Below are positions 24,986-34,369 of a DNA stretch of 64,000 nucleotides, piece after piece; position 1 is the stretch's first letter, and each line of letters opens with the position of its first letter. Under the pieces are notes generated by a model. The model was not told the DNA's origin. It made no database searches and was given only the letters and a program-made list of their open reading frames with translations. Made by a program: the position numbers and the translations under genes. Source of the stretch: Paenibacillus peoriae KCTC 3763 (GTDB lineage Bacteria > Bacillota > Bacilli > Paenibacillales > Paenibacillaceae). Location: assembly GCF_000236805.1 (NCBI RefSeq), contig NZ_AGFX01000047.1:124001-188000 (forward strand), in the 5' to 3' direction.

Positions 24986-26503
24986 TTAAGAAGAAGCACC
25001 TTGCATAACCCAAGGTTTATTATAAGCCATCTTCAATGTATCAATGCTCGTAACTATATCTTCAGCTTGCTGTTCAGCCGTGGTCACTTTCAGATTAGCC
25101 TCATAAACCTGAAGTTCAGTAGCTAAGCCTACATCAAATTGCTTTTTAGTCATATCGGCCGCACTTCTAGCGCTCACCAAACCAGCTTGAATTTGAGAAT
25201 ATTGACTTTCCAATCCTTTAATATTGTTATAAAGAGTTCTTACAGCTTCTTCAAGCTGTCTCTTTGTACCCTCTGTAGCATACTGAGCTTTCTCAACATC
25301 AAGTTGTTGAGCTTCGTATGGCGTATTTCCTGGAGTATTAAAATTGTAGAGCTTCAAGCTTAATTCAGCTAAATCCACTTTTTGTTCACTTAACCAAATA
25401 GCCGTGCTGCTGGTAAGTACTTGGCTTACCTTAGTTTCCACATTATCTTTAAATTCAGAATAGACAGGCTTATCCTTCAATTCGTAACGCTGTTCCGGCT
25501 TGTAACCAATCACTTGATTTAAAGATACATATGCACTATCCAGATCTTTTTTAGCCTTGTCTAAAGCAGCTTGATTTTGAGTCAACAGATTGGTTGCTTG
25601 AGTCACCTCATAATCACTCGACATTTGATTATCTCTTTTAATTTGTGCAACTTTCAGCTTGCGCTCAGCATCTTCAATATTCAAAGCAGCCAATTTAACG
25701 GCATTTTGCTTTTGAAGAAGCTTGTTATAAAGATCTTTTACATTGTATTCAATACCTTCTTTGGTCACATCCAGGTTCTTTTTGGCAACCTCATAATTAA
25801 GGTTCGTTTGTGCATAACCTTTGAAGGCTTTATCTTGTGCTTCATCACCTGCTTCGGCAGGAACAAAGTCAATATTTTTGCCTGTTTCCTTCATAATCTT
25901 GCCAGCTTGATCGATATTTGCTTCTCCTGTTTTAACCGTGGTGCTATCAGCTATAGCCAGTTTAACTGCATTATCATAGGTCAAAGAATCGTTATAGTAT
26001 GTGTCATAAGTAACTTTAGTTACGGGAGCTGTCAAAGGTTTACTGGATAAGCTATCTCCAGTAGTGCTTCCATTGGCTTGATTTGAAATAGTTACTATTC
26101 GTGTAGTCTGATTCCAATCTACTTTGGCGCCTAATGATTGGCTCACAAAACGCAAAGGAACGAATACTTGACCCTTTTGAATTTGAGTTGCAGCATCCAG
26201 TTGTACAGGCGCATTATTCTTATAAGCAAGTTTTGAACCAACATTTAAAGTTAACGTGTCATCATTTTTGGATGCCGTTACTTTTTTAGCTTTGCTATCC
26301 CACTCCACTTGTGCTCCCAGGCTTTCAAAAACGCCACGAAGAGGCACCAAAGTTGTATTTTGACTAACTACTGGGGACTGTGTATACTGCTGAGCTACAC
26401 CGTTAATAATAACCTTTATATCACCTGATTGAGCACCTGCAAGACTGGCAAACGTAGAAGTAAGAGCCAATGTGGACAGTAGTGCCACTCCAAAACGTTT
26501 CAT
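24986..26503 (-). CDS. TolC-family helical protein fused to an N-terminal stalk domain
   Basis: A 505-residue exported protein with a signal peptide (MKRFGVALLSTLALTSTFASLAGA). Residues about 28-145 form a stalk/copper-amine-oxidase-N-like domain (TTLVPLRGVFESLGAQVEW, then VFVPLRFVSQSLGAKVDW). Residues about 168-500 show the two-fold helical repeat of TolC/OEP proteins: LTYDNAVKLAIADSTTVKTGE opens it and ADMTKKQFDVGLATELQVYEA near the end is the usual C-terminal OEP motif. The places where TolC has its outer-membrane beta-barrel strands are only short loops. In a monoderm this suggests a wall-spanning helical tunnel. It is separated from the downstream surface, adaptor and RND genes by a terminator and a promoter. 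GGAGAG precedes the ATG. Confidence 0.85.
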   Translation of the reverse strand: MKRFGVALLSTLALTSTFASLAGAQSGDIKVIINGVAQQYTQSPVVSQNTTLVPLRGVFESLGAQVEWDSKAKKVTASKNDDTLTLNVGSKLAYKNNAPVQLDAATQIQKGQVFVPLRFVSQSLGAKVDWNQTTRIVTISNQANGSTTGDSLSSKPLTAPVTKVTYDTYYNDSLTYDNAVKLAIADSTTVKTGEANIDQAGKIMKETGKNIDFVPAEAGDEAQDKAFKGYAQTNLNYEVAKKNLDVTKEGIEYNVKDLYNKLLQKQNAVKLAALNIEDAERKLKVAQIKRDNQMSSDYEVTQATNLLTQNQAALDKAKKDLDSAYVSLNQVIGYKPEQRYELKDKPVYSEFKDNVETKVSQVLTSSTAIWLSEQKVDLAELSLKLYNFNTPGNTPYEAQQLDVEKAQYATEGTKRQLEEAVRTLYNNIKGLESQYSQIQAGLVSARSAADMTKKQFDVGLATELQVYEANLKVTTAEQQAEDIVTSIDTLKMAYNKPWVMQGASS

Positions 26504-26531
26504 AATTTCTCTCCTTTGTCAATAAGGCTAA

Positions 26532-26559
26532 TAAAAGAAAAGGGCTCCAAAAGGAACCC
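26532..26559 (-). terminator. Terminator between the surface protein and TolC-like genes
   Basis: GGGCTCC pairs with GGAACCC (one G-T pair) around AAAA, and the minus strand continues into TTTTCTTTT. It would limit, but perhaps not abolish, read-through from the strong surface-protein transcript into the TolC-like gene. Confidence 0.8.
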
Positions 26560-26602
26560 TCTTCTCATCTAATTCAGTTAACTCAAAAGAGCTACTCTTA
26601 AA

Positions 26603-28966
26603 TTACTTGTTGTTTTCAACAGTAACTGTTTTTGCAGTTGCATCATAGCTAATGGATGCATCCAGCGCTCTACCTACCCAAGAGATTGGCAGTACAGTAC
26701 GGTTTTTGTTAGTTACAGCTTTAACGTCCATACGAATCACAGAACCGTTAACAGTCAACAGGTTTGTGTTCAGTTTGATTTGAGCAACAGTGCTACCTTT
26801 GATCAGGGTAACTGTGGAAGTTGCTTTGTCAAACAGGATGTTTTGTGCGGATACACCCAGAGCTTCAGCAGCATAACGTACTGGCAAGTAAGTGCGTCCG
26901 TTTTCAGCGTAAGGAGCTACTTCTGCTGTTTTAGTTTGACCATCTACAGTGTAAGAAGTGCTTCCCAGTGTGAAGACAGCTTTAGTGCTAGTAGCACCTG
27001 GAGCTGGAGTTCCAACAGTTGCGATTGCTACTTCAGCAGCTGCAGTGTTGTTGTCTTTCCAGTTTTGAGTGTTCTCAGTTGCGCCTTTGTATGCAGTGTA
27101 AGAAACTGCGCTACCTTTCAGCTTAGCAACGATGTCGCCTTGAGCTACAGTACGGTCAACAGTCAGCTTAGGAGCTGTGATTGTGATTGTACTTGGAGTA
27201 GCACTTTCGCTGTCGATGTAGAAGCTCAGACGGCCTTTGTTGCTTTCGCCGTAAGTATCAGTAGATACGCTCTTCACTTTAACGTCACCAGCTGTAACTT
27301 TTACTTCTGGAGTAGAAGCAAAACGTACACCTGTTGGCAATTCCAAGACTACTTCGCGGCTACCGTCTTTCTTAACGAAAGCTTCTTTAGCAGCTTCAGT
27401 GATTGTGATATCGCCAACTTGTTGGTCGCCCAGACCGATTGTCAGGGTTGGTTTGGATGCAGCAGCCAAAGTAACAGCTTGCTTCACAGTTGCAACCTTA
27501 ACATTACCGCTCAGACCTTGGCTACCAGCAACTTCAACGTTCAGATCGCCGGAGAAACCTGGTTGCGTAGCAACTTCAACGTTTTTCAGTTTCAATGTAC
27601 CTGGATCTTTAGAACTGTTAACGTTTTTGAAAGTCAATCTCAAAGTACGTTTGTCGGAATCTGTGTAAGACACATCCGCTCCACCCAAGCCGTTAGTGTT
27701 TTCGAAAGATCCAGCAAAGTTGCTTCCTGGAGTGTTACTTTCGAAAGTAGACTGCCAACGAGCACCTTCAGGTAAACGCAATGTTACAGTGCGATTGTTA
27801 ACAAAAGAACCAGCAACACTTTCTTTAATTACGATATCACCAATTTTTTGCTCGTCATGACCTGCAAGGATAGTTGTTGGAGTAGCAACGGAAACGCCAC
27901 CACCGATTTGACCATAGCTACCAACTACGAGAGAGCTAACGTCAGTAGTTGTGTTACCAGAGATATTTGCAGTAACATCACCTTCTTTAGCGTTAGTTTC
28001 ATCGTCAACGTAGAAGCTCAAAGGCAGGTTGAATGTTGTTTCTTTATTACTTTTTGTTTTCAAAGACAAAGTCAGAGTGTCACCATCGACTTTAGAAACT
28101 ACATCACCAGATGTGATATCACCAAAGAGGATGCTAGCACTTCCTGGAGCATTCCATTTGAAACCGCTAGGCAATTTCAATTTGATGTTATTATTGTTAG
28201 CCAAAGCACCTGCTGTTTGTTCTTTCACTTTCAACGTCGCAGTGAAGTTGTCTGTGTTAGAAACAGTATCCGCAGCGGACAAAGATACTTGACCGGAAGA
28301 TACTACGTTTGCAATTGTAACTTCACCGCTAGTCAAACCACTTAGGGAAGAAGCATCAATTGCAGCTTTTACAGGACCATTGCTTGGTCCACTTACATTG
28401 ATGTTAGCAAAATTCAGATATACATCAGCAGTATCTTTGGAGTTATCAAAGTTCAGTGTTACTTTTGCAGAGTTAGGAGTCAATTTCTCAACTTTAAGTG
28501 CAGTAGCTTCATTATAGCCAGTAGATGCAGCGTTTTTTTCCAAAGCGTTATCTTGTGCATCAAGATATACACCCAAGCCATAAGTAGCGTCAGTAGCAGA
28601 AGTAGCACGGCCAACCTGAAGGTTATCAGATTTACCAAAATCAAAGCCTTTAGGCAAAGTAATAGTAAAAGAAGCACCGCTAGCAATAGAAGCTTGGCTA
28701 ATACTTACTTTCGCTCTACCCAAAACAGCATTATTTTGTTGGTCTGAGTTGATACTTGGAGTGCTCAGAGATTGGTAGCTAGAAGAAGCGTGGATTGCAG
28801 TTGGTGCAGTCAAAGCTGCGATTGGAGCTGCTACACCAGCAACCAATGTTGCTGTTGCCAGCACGTTGATCATCTTTTTATTAAACTTTGTCATAACCTT
28901 TTTTTCTCCTCCTTGAATATAAACAGAAATATTATTTTTGTCTTTTTGTCGGATCTTGTCACTCAT
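26603..28966 (-). CDS. Abundant-type secreted surface protein with repeated beta domains and C-terminal stalk domain
   Basis: 787 residues from the upstream start, 763 from the second. A signal peptide (MINVLATATLVAGVAAPIAAL, cleavage near IHASSS) is followed by at least four repeats with similar order: a strand such as VGDITITEAAKEAFV, then LELPTGVRF, LRLPEGARW, LKLPSGFKW or ITLPKGFDF. A C-terminal stalk domain (YLPVRYAAEALGVSAQNI, then TVLPISWVGRAL) ends the protein. Both in-frame starts have strong ribosome sites: AAAGGAGGTG before 28966 and GGAGGAG before 28894; the second gives a normal-length signal peptide. Strong promoter, leader hairpin and own terminator suggest high expression. It looks S-layer-like but has no SLH motif. 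Confidence 0.85.
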   Translation of the reverse strand: MSDKIRQKDKNNISVYIQGGEKKVMTKFNKKMINVLATATLVAGVAAPIAALTAPTAIHASSSYQSLSTPSINSDQQNNAVLGRAKVSISQASIASGASFTITLPKGFDFGKSDNLQVGRATSATDATYGLGVYLDAQDNALEKNAASTGYNEATALKVEKLTPNSAKVTLNFDNSKDTADVYLNFANINVSGPSNGPVKAAIDASSLSGLTSGEVTIANVVSSGQVSLSAADTVSNTDNFTATLKVKEQTAGALANNNNIKLKLPSGFKWNAPGSASILFGDITSGDVVSKVDGDTLTLSLKTKSNKETTFNLPLSFYVDDETNAKEGDVTANISGNTTTDVSSLVVGSYGQIGGGVSVATPTTILAGHDEQKIGDIVIKESVAGSFVNNRTVTLRLPEGARWQSTFESNTPGSNFAGSFENTNGLGGADVSYTDSDKRTLRLTFKNVNSSKDPGTLKLKNVEVATQPGFSGDLNVEVAGSQGLSGNVKVATVKQAVTLAAASKPTLTIGLGDQQVGDITITEAAKEAFVKKDGSREVVLELPTGVRFASTPEVKVTAGDVKVKSVSTDTYGESNKGRLSFYIDSESATPSTITITAPKLTVDRTVAQGDIVAKLKGSAVSYTAYKGATENTQNWKDNNTAAAEVAIATVGTPAPGATSTKAVFTLGSTSYTVDGQTKTAEVAPYAENGRTYLPVRYAAEALGVSAQNILFDKATSTVTLIKGSTVAQIKLNTNLLTVNGSVIRMDVKAVTNKNRTVLPISWVGRALDASISYDATAKTVTVENNK

Positions 28967-29017
28967 CAGTCGTTACACCTCCTTTCCGAGCTTTATGAGA
29001 ACCCTTATAAAATGATA

Positions 29018-29036
29018 TCTGTGACAATATCACAGA
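29018..29036 (-). promoter_or_regulatory. 5' leader hairpin of the surface protein mRNA
   Basis: TCTGTGA-CAATA-TCACAGA, a perfect 7-pair stem in the leader about 50 bases after the predicted transcription start. No T-run follows, so it is more likely an mRNA-stabilising or binding element than a terminator. Confidence 0.5.
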
Positions 29037-29085
29037 AGCTTGGAATCTAGTTTAAAGAAAGCGTCCATTTATGACGTACTCCAGT

Positions 29086-29114
29086 ATTATACAATGTGAT
29101 AACAATGCCGTAAA
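29086..29114 (-). promoter_or_regulatory. Sigma-A promoter of the surface protein gene
   Basis: Minus-strand TTTACG, 17 bases, TATAAT. It gives a leader of about 110 bases to the first in-frame start. Confidence 0.75.
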
Positions 29115-29509
29115 GATTTTTTTTAGCGAATTTTGTCTTTACGCGCTTTTGTACCCCTTTGTTTCATACTCACCCAATTAGACGTAGCATAGGTCTAAAA
29201 AGTTGCGTCAGTTTCAAAAAAAAAAATTTATTTTTTTTGATTATGTATTCCGCTTTCCACAGTCATAATAATACTATTAAACCTGTTCCTCCGTCATCCT
29301 ACAACTTTTACCTTATCAGCCTGAAATGTACAAGGGTTATCCCCATGCTTTAAAAGCAGCTTTATTAGAGTATATTCGTCGAGAAATATCCATAGAATAT
29401 ATAAAGAACATAAAAACTATAGATTTCCTTGAAACCAAATACTCTAAAACACTTTAAGTAGTAGGTAATGACGGAGTAACAGTGATTATTTTGAATATTA
29501 CAAAAACAA
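29115..29509. other. Intergenic region between the surface protein promoter and the adaptor gene
   Basis: About 395 bases without a supported gene. An A/T-only inverted repeat (29214-29240, A8 and T8 arms) could weakly terminate the adaptor transcript. A short plus-strand frame here has no ribosome site. Several further A/T-rich hexamers could act as extra promoters for the surface protein. Confidence 0.4.
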
Positions 29510-30856
29510 TTACTTCACTATATTAACCTTCGCACCATCTGTAAGCAGACTTATACCTTTAACAGCAATAGTCTGTCCTTCAGTAAGCCCTTTGGTTACT
29601 TCAATCTGTTTGGCGCTTTCCTCGCCTGTTTGCACCTCTACCCGCTTGGCCGTGGATCCCTCAACTACATACGCATACTTTTTGCCGGCCTGCTCCGTAA
29701 TTGCATCCTGCGTTACGAGAATATTGTGTGCAGCTTCTGTTTTCATGTAAACATTCACAACCATACCGGATTTGAATTCGCCAGAAGGATTAGGGACTGA
29801 TATTTCGACAGGATATGCCTTAAGATCATTATCCATAACCGGATTGACCGCTGTTACTTTAGCCTCAATTCGCTTGCCCAACGAGTCTATCCCTACAGTT
29901 ACAGTGGAGCCTACGTTTAGCTTAAGCAAATCCCCCTCAGATACATTTACCTTGGCAAGGATCGGATTGGTGTTTGCAATTGTAGCTACAGCTGATTGAG
30001 AGCTGACCATTTGTCCTGTTGTACCTGTCACTGCAGAAATAGTGCCTGACATAGGGGCTCTGACGACAGCATCGACAAGCTGACTACGTGCCGTATCCAA
30101 AGCAGCCTTGGACTGATTTACCGAAGCACGCGCCACATCAATACCTGTTTTCTGCTGTGCCAGACGCAAAGATTTTTGAGCATTACTGTATGTTGTTTGA
30201 GCACTTTCCTTGGATGTTTGCGCATTATGAAGTGCAAGCTGAGCGTTTTCCAGCGCTGTTTGAGCTTTTCTGTGCGCTATTTGAGACTGCTCTAAGTCAG
30301 ATTGTGAAACAGCACCTGCACTAAACAACTGCTGATTTCGAGTTAGCGTACTTTGGGTATCACGCACAGAATTCTGAGCATCTACCAGAGCATTCTGAGC
30401 CTGTGTAATAGCATTGTCTTGCTGAACAAGTGCACTTTTAGCTTGGTCTACACTCGATTCACCCTGCTGCACCGATTGTGATGCTCCAGACTCAGCCTGC
30501 TTCAAATTAGCCAGTGCAACCTGATAGGATTCTTGAGACTGCTTGATGGAATCCCGGATGTCTTTCTGATCAATCGTAAACAAAACATCGCCTTTGTTTA
30601 CCTTTTGCCCTATCGTCAAATTAATGTTCTGTATTTTTCCGCTAATTTTCGGGGAAACCTGAGCCGTATCTTTGGGGGCAAAGCTGCCTACAATCCCTGT
30701 TGAATCCGCCAGACTGCCCTTAGCTACTTTCGCTACCTGGATCGGAATTGCTTTTTGGGCAGCAGGTGAAGCAGCGGGGGCCTCTCCCCCACCGCAGCCT
30801 GCCAATGCAACTGATAAAAGCAATGTCGTGGCAATCAGAGCACTTTTTTTATTCAT
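29510..30856 (-). CDS. RND efflux adaptor (membrane fusion) lipoprotein
   Basis: A 448-residue adaptor with a lipobox (LLSVALAGCGGGE). Barrel-sandwich halves flank a long coiled coil: VSPKISGKIQNINLTIGQKVNKGDVLFTID, about 150 residues of Gln/Ser/Ala-rich heptads, then VVRAPMSGTISAVTGTTGQMV. A C-terminal beta domain (EGSTAKRVEVQTGEESAKQIEVTKGL) completes the fold. It lies 20 bases downstream of the RND pump in the same operon, with GAGGTG before its ATG. Unlike the adaptor at 16.8 kb, a TolC-family gene lies about 3 kb further along the same strand, so the three could form one machine. The hairpin length would permit docking to a helical tunnel. Confidence 0.92.
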   Translation of the reverse strand: MNKKSALIATTLLLSVALAGCGGGEAPAASPAAQKAIPIQVAKVAKGSLADSTGIVGSFAPKDTAQVSPKISGKIQNINLTIGQKVNKGDVLFTIDQKDIRDSIKQSQESYQVALANLKQAESGASQSVQQGESSVDQAKSALVQQDNAITQAQNALVDAQNSVRDTQSTLTRNQQLFSAGAVSQSDLEQSQIAHRKAQTALENAQLALHNAQTSKESAQTTYSNAQKSLRLAQQKTGIDVARASVNQSKAALDTARSQLVDAVVRAPMSGTISAVTGTTGQMVSSQSAVATIANTNPILAKVNVSEGDLLKLNVGSTVTVGIDSLGKRIEAKVTAVNPVMDNDLKAYPVEISVPNPSGEFKSGMVVNVYMKTEAAHNILVTQDAITEQAGKKYAYVVEGSTAKRVEVQTGEESAKQIEVTKGLTEGQTIAVKGISLLTDGAKVNIVK

Positions 30857-30876
30857 TATATCTCTTCACCTCATTA

Positions 30877-33800
30877 TTAAATGTGAACACTCTTTTGTTG
30901 CAGCTTTGCTTCTTTTTTGAGTTGTCTCTTTGCTTGTCTTTTCAATTTGCGATTTTTACGCTTTTCAATCATATTATCCAAAATAACATAGACAACCGGA
31001 ATAAGAATTAAAGTAATCAAAGCAGCGAAGGACAACCCGAACACAACGACAACTGCCATAGGTGCTTGTGTTTCATTACCATCTCCTGTAGCGAATGCCA
31101 TTGGAAGCAAAGCAAGTACCGTAGCAAGTGTAGTCATCAAGATTGGACGTAACCGCTCAGATGCTCCATGAATAATGGCTTCATCCCGATCTTGACCTTC
31201 TTTACGGAGCTGGATGATGAAGTCAATCATAACAATGGCGTTATTCACGACCAAGCCGACGAGCATAATATAACCGGTTAGTGCCGATACGCTAAGACTA
31301 GATCCTGTGACAACCAAACCAATAAGCACACCTATTAATGTAGGTGGAACCGAAAACATAATAACAAACGGTGTAAGCAACGATTCGAACTGTCCTGCCA
31401 TAACCATATAAATCAGCACGACAGATAGCAGAATGGCTATCGCCAAGTTCACAAAAGACTCCATCATTTGTTCATTTTGTCCGCCACCTGTATCTGCACT
31501 GTAGCCTTCTGGGAAGTGAGTACTCTTCAAAAGAGCATCTATTTTTTGATTAATGGTAAGAATGTCCCCTGTTCCATCAATATCAGCAGTAATCTGCACT
31601 TGACGCGTTTGGTCTTCACGAGTAACAGTATCGGGTACAGATCGTTTATCAATACTTACTACTGAAGACAAAGGTACATCAATACCTTGTGAAGTGGTAA
31701 TCCGTAAGGCTTGAAGGTATGACAAATCATGGCGATTCTGCTCTGGCAACGATATCTTCACATCAATCTGATCTTCACCTGTACGATAGCTTGTGGCGAC
31801 TGCTCCATTAAAAGAAGTATTCACTGCAGATAAGATTTGGGTCGCTGATAAGCCATATCGACTAGCAAGCTCCCGATTAACCGTAATCTCATATTCTTCG
31901 CGAACCGCACTCAGGCTACTTTTGACATTAACGGTACCAGGTATGTTTTTCACGTCCGCAACGAGATTGTCCGAGAGTTCTCTCAGGACGTCAATATCAT
32001 CACCTTTTAGATTAATGTTAACAGCCGCTCCACTTGAAAGGCCTGTTGTAGACACCAGTGTAATCTCTGCATCCGGAATACTATCAAATTTCTTACGAAG
32101 GCCCTCAACTACAACATCTGTTGGCTGATGCCCATCCTTCAGCGTAACACTTAGATCTGCCGAGTTGGTTGGAGTTGCACCTGAAAAGGCAGAATTGCCA
32201 CCAGAACCAACTGTCACTGTCATTTTATCCAGATCAGGAACTTTCAAAATTTCTTTTTCTATATCTTGAACAACCTTTTCAGTTTCTTCCAAGACCGTTC
32301 CATTAGGAAGTTTTACGTTAACTGTGAATTCCCCAGTATCGGATTCCGGGATAAATTCAGCCTTAACCATAGGAATCAGAGTCCCAGCTGCAACAAACAT
32401 TAATAATGTAATGATTAAAACAGATTTTCTATGGTTAATCCCCCACTTCAGTATACGACGATAGCCACTCTTAAACTTCTCGAAGCCAACATTAAACCAC
32501 ACAATCGGGTTAATACCTTTATAAGTACCTGAAGAGTATATTGATTCATCCGGTACGGTAGGTAACCAACGTGAGCTGAGCATTGGAACAATCAGAAGAG
32601 AAACCACCAAAGCAGCAATATGAGAGAAAATAACAGTTAATGCCAGCGGTTTAAATAGAACTCCCGCAATTCCGTCAACAAAAACAACTGGTAAAAATAC
32701 TACGATCTGCGCAAGTGCAGACGCCATAACGGCATTACCCACCTGCTTGGAGCCATCAATAGCCCCTTGTAGCATGCTCTTCCCTTCATGTCGCTGCCTA
32801 AAAATATTCTCAATAATAACAACGGCAAAGTCGACAAAAGATCCCAATCCCAGTAGCAAACCACTCAATGAAATGACGTTGATGGTTTGTCCGCTAAAAT
32901 ACATCATCATAAACGTTGCTACGAAAGAAATTGGAATAACGATAGCAGCAATAATGGTGGAACGTACACTATTCAAAAATAACAGCAATACAATGGCTGC
33001 GATAACAAGTCCCAATATAGCATGTTCTACTAATGAGTTTACGGAGTCGCTAATGGGTTTGGAAGCATCTGTTACCATCTCCAGTTGAGTTCCCGGAGGC
33101 AGTTCCTTCCGTATTGAATCTAAACTATCCTTCACAGAATTGGCGATTGAAAGGGTATTTCCCCCTGTAGCTTTAGTAACAGAAATATTGATACTTGGCT
33201 TTCCATTATAGGTAGAAATGGTTGTAACTTCATCCAAGGAATCTTCAACTGTCGCAATGTCCTTTAGCTTAACGCTTCCCTTCCCTACTGGAATTGGCGT
33301 TTCAGCCATTTCTGAAACAGCTTTATATTCACCTTGAACCCGAAGTTGGATTTCTGTATTACCTCGGTACACCGAACCAGCAGAACCAGCTACGTTATTA
33401 GACGATAGTGCTTGGTTGATTTGATCCAACGTAATGCCATAGCTTTGAAGCTTGGCCTGATCTACAGTAATCTTCACAAGCCGTTGTTGCCCACCTGACA
33501 TGCTGACTGAAGCTACTCCCGCAATTCTTTCAAGCCGCGGCTCAATAATATCTTCAGCAATAGGCTTCAGCTTGTTAACATCCTGATCCCCTGTAAAAGC
33601 GAGGGTAATTACTGGCGTTGCGTTAATATCCAATTTAAGTACGCGCGGTGAATTTGCCGCCTTTGGAAGAGATCCTCGAACCCCATCAATTTTATCTCGC
33701 ATATCGAGGGTTGCCTGATTTATATCTACTCCCCAATTAAATTGAACTATGACCATAGATGATCCTTCTGAAGACTGAGACTGGATCGTATCCACATTCT

Positions 33801-34017
33801 CAATAGAAGCCAGACCCTTTTCAATAGGTTTGGTCACCAATTCCTCAACTTCTGTCGGTGTCGAGTTCGGAATACTGGTCGCTACCACAGCAATAGGCAG
33901 CTTCATATCCGGCATCTGCTCGACAGGAAGTCTTAACGCAAAAATACCGCCCCCGATTAACAAAACAAGAATTAACATAAATACTGTTACAGGACGGCGT
34001 ATTGAAAACTGAGACAT
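30877..34017 (-). CDS. RND family efflux pump (SwrC/AcrB-type)
   Basis: A 1046-residue pump beginning MSQFSIRRPVTVFMLILVLLIGG. Twelve predicted membrane helices and two large outer loops are present, with FSGQTINVISLSGLLLGLGSFVDFAVVIIENIFRQRHEG in the helix-4 region. Only the first of the two AcrB proton-relay aspartates is present (VDF where AcrB has VDD). Helix 10 reads GLVVNNAIVMIDFIIQLR, as in SwrC-type Gram-positive pumps. The ATG at 34017 follows GGGGAG at 7 bases. It precedes its adaptor by 20 bases and is expressed from an extended -10 promoter upstream. It is clearly distinct from the plus-strand pump at 18 kb. Confidence 0.93.
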   Translation of the reverse strand: MSQFSIRRPVTVFMLILVLLIGGGIFALRLPVEQMPDMKLPIAVVATSIPNSTPTEVEELVTKPIEKGLASIENVDTIQSQSSEGSSMVIVQFNWGVDINQATLDMRDKIDGVRGSLPKAANSPRVLKLDINATPVITLAFTGDQDVNKLKPIAEDIIEPRLERIAGVASVSMSGGQQRLVKITVDQAKLQSYGITLDQINQALSSNNVAGSAGSVYRGNTEIQLRVQGEYKAVSEMAETPIPVGKGSVKLKDIATVEDSLDEVTTISTYNGKPSINISVTKATGGNTLSIANSVKDSLDSIRKELPPGTQLEMVTDASKPISDSVNSLVEHAILGLVIAAIVLLLFLNSVRSTIIAAIVIPISFVATFMMMYFSGQTINVISLSGLLLGLGSFVDFAVVIIENIFRQRHEGKSMLQGAIDGSKQVGNAVMASALAQIVVFLPVVFVDGIAGVLFKPLALTVIFSHIAALVVSLLIVPMLSSRWLPTVPDESIYSSGTYKGINPIVWFNVGFEKFKSGYRRILKWGINHRKSVLIITLLMFVAAGTLIPMVKAEFIPESDTGEFTVNVKLPNGTVLEETEKVVQDIEKEILKVPDLDKMTVTVGSGGNSAFSGATPTNSADLSVTLKDGHQPTDVVVEGLRKKFDSIPDAEITLVSTTGLSSGAAVNINLKGDDIDVLRELSDNLVADVKNIPGTVNVKSSLSAVREEYEITVNRELASRYGLSATQILSAVNTSFNGAVATSYRTGEDQIDVKISLPEQNRHDLSYLQALRITTSQGIDVPLSSVVSIDKRSVPDTVTREDQTRQVQITADIDGTGDILTINQKIDALLKSTHFPEGYSADTGGGQNEQMMESFVNLAIAILLSVVLIYMVMAGQFESLLTPFVIMFSVPPTLIGVLIGLVVTGSSLSVSALTGYIMLVGLVVNNAIVMIDFIIQLRKEGQDRDEAIIHGASERLRPILMTTLATVLALLPMAFATGDGNETQAPMAVVVVFGLSFAALITLILIPVVYVILDNMIEKRKNRKLKRQAKRQLKKEAKLQQKSVHI

Positions 34018-34244
34018 CTCATCACTCCCCACTCATTTCTCTATGTAATATTTAAGCACACTAATCCTCTACTACGAAGAAATAGACGTAAAGTTTCAGT
34101 TAAATGTGCAAAAAAATATATAAGCAAATAATAAACACATTTTGAGATAAATACTCAAAAAAAAAGTAGTTAATTTAAATGCATTCATGGTAATGCAAGA
34201 ACAATCGTACTGTAAACTTTACCATTAGTTATTTGCTCATTGCT

Positions 34245-34274
34245 ATTATGGCATAGGCCCTTAATCCCAGTCAA
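34245..34274 (-). promoter_or_regulatory. Extended -10 promoter of the RND-adaptor operon
   Basis: Minus-strand TTGACT, 18 bases, CATAAT with TG one base upstream of the -10 (TG-C-CATAAT). Confidence 0.68.
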
Positions 34275-34283
34275 ATAGCTGAT

Positions 34284-34346
34284 TTATAAAAAACATCCCT
34301 CCCATGTATATGAAAGGGAATTCCATTTTCGCATGGAGGGATGTTT
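34284..34346 (-). terminator. Terminator of the SLH protein gene
   Basis: AAACATCCCTCC-(C)-ATG pairs with CATGGAGGGATGTTT, one bulged C, 25-base loop, followed by a T-rich tract on the minus strand. It lies about 25 bases after the stop codon. Confidence 0.88.
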
Positions 34347-34369
34347 CAATAAATCAAGCTTGTTAAGGA

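Larger units (their letters stand above)
34018..34369. other. Intergenic region between the SLH protein and RND genes
   Basis: About 350 A/T-rich bases containing the SLH-gene terminator and the RND promoter. The RND leader is long (about 225 bases) and includes an inverted repeat (TTTTGAG with CTCAAAA around TATTTAT) at about 34140-34160 whose function is not clear. Confidence 0.5.
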
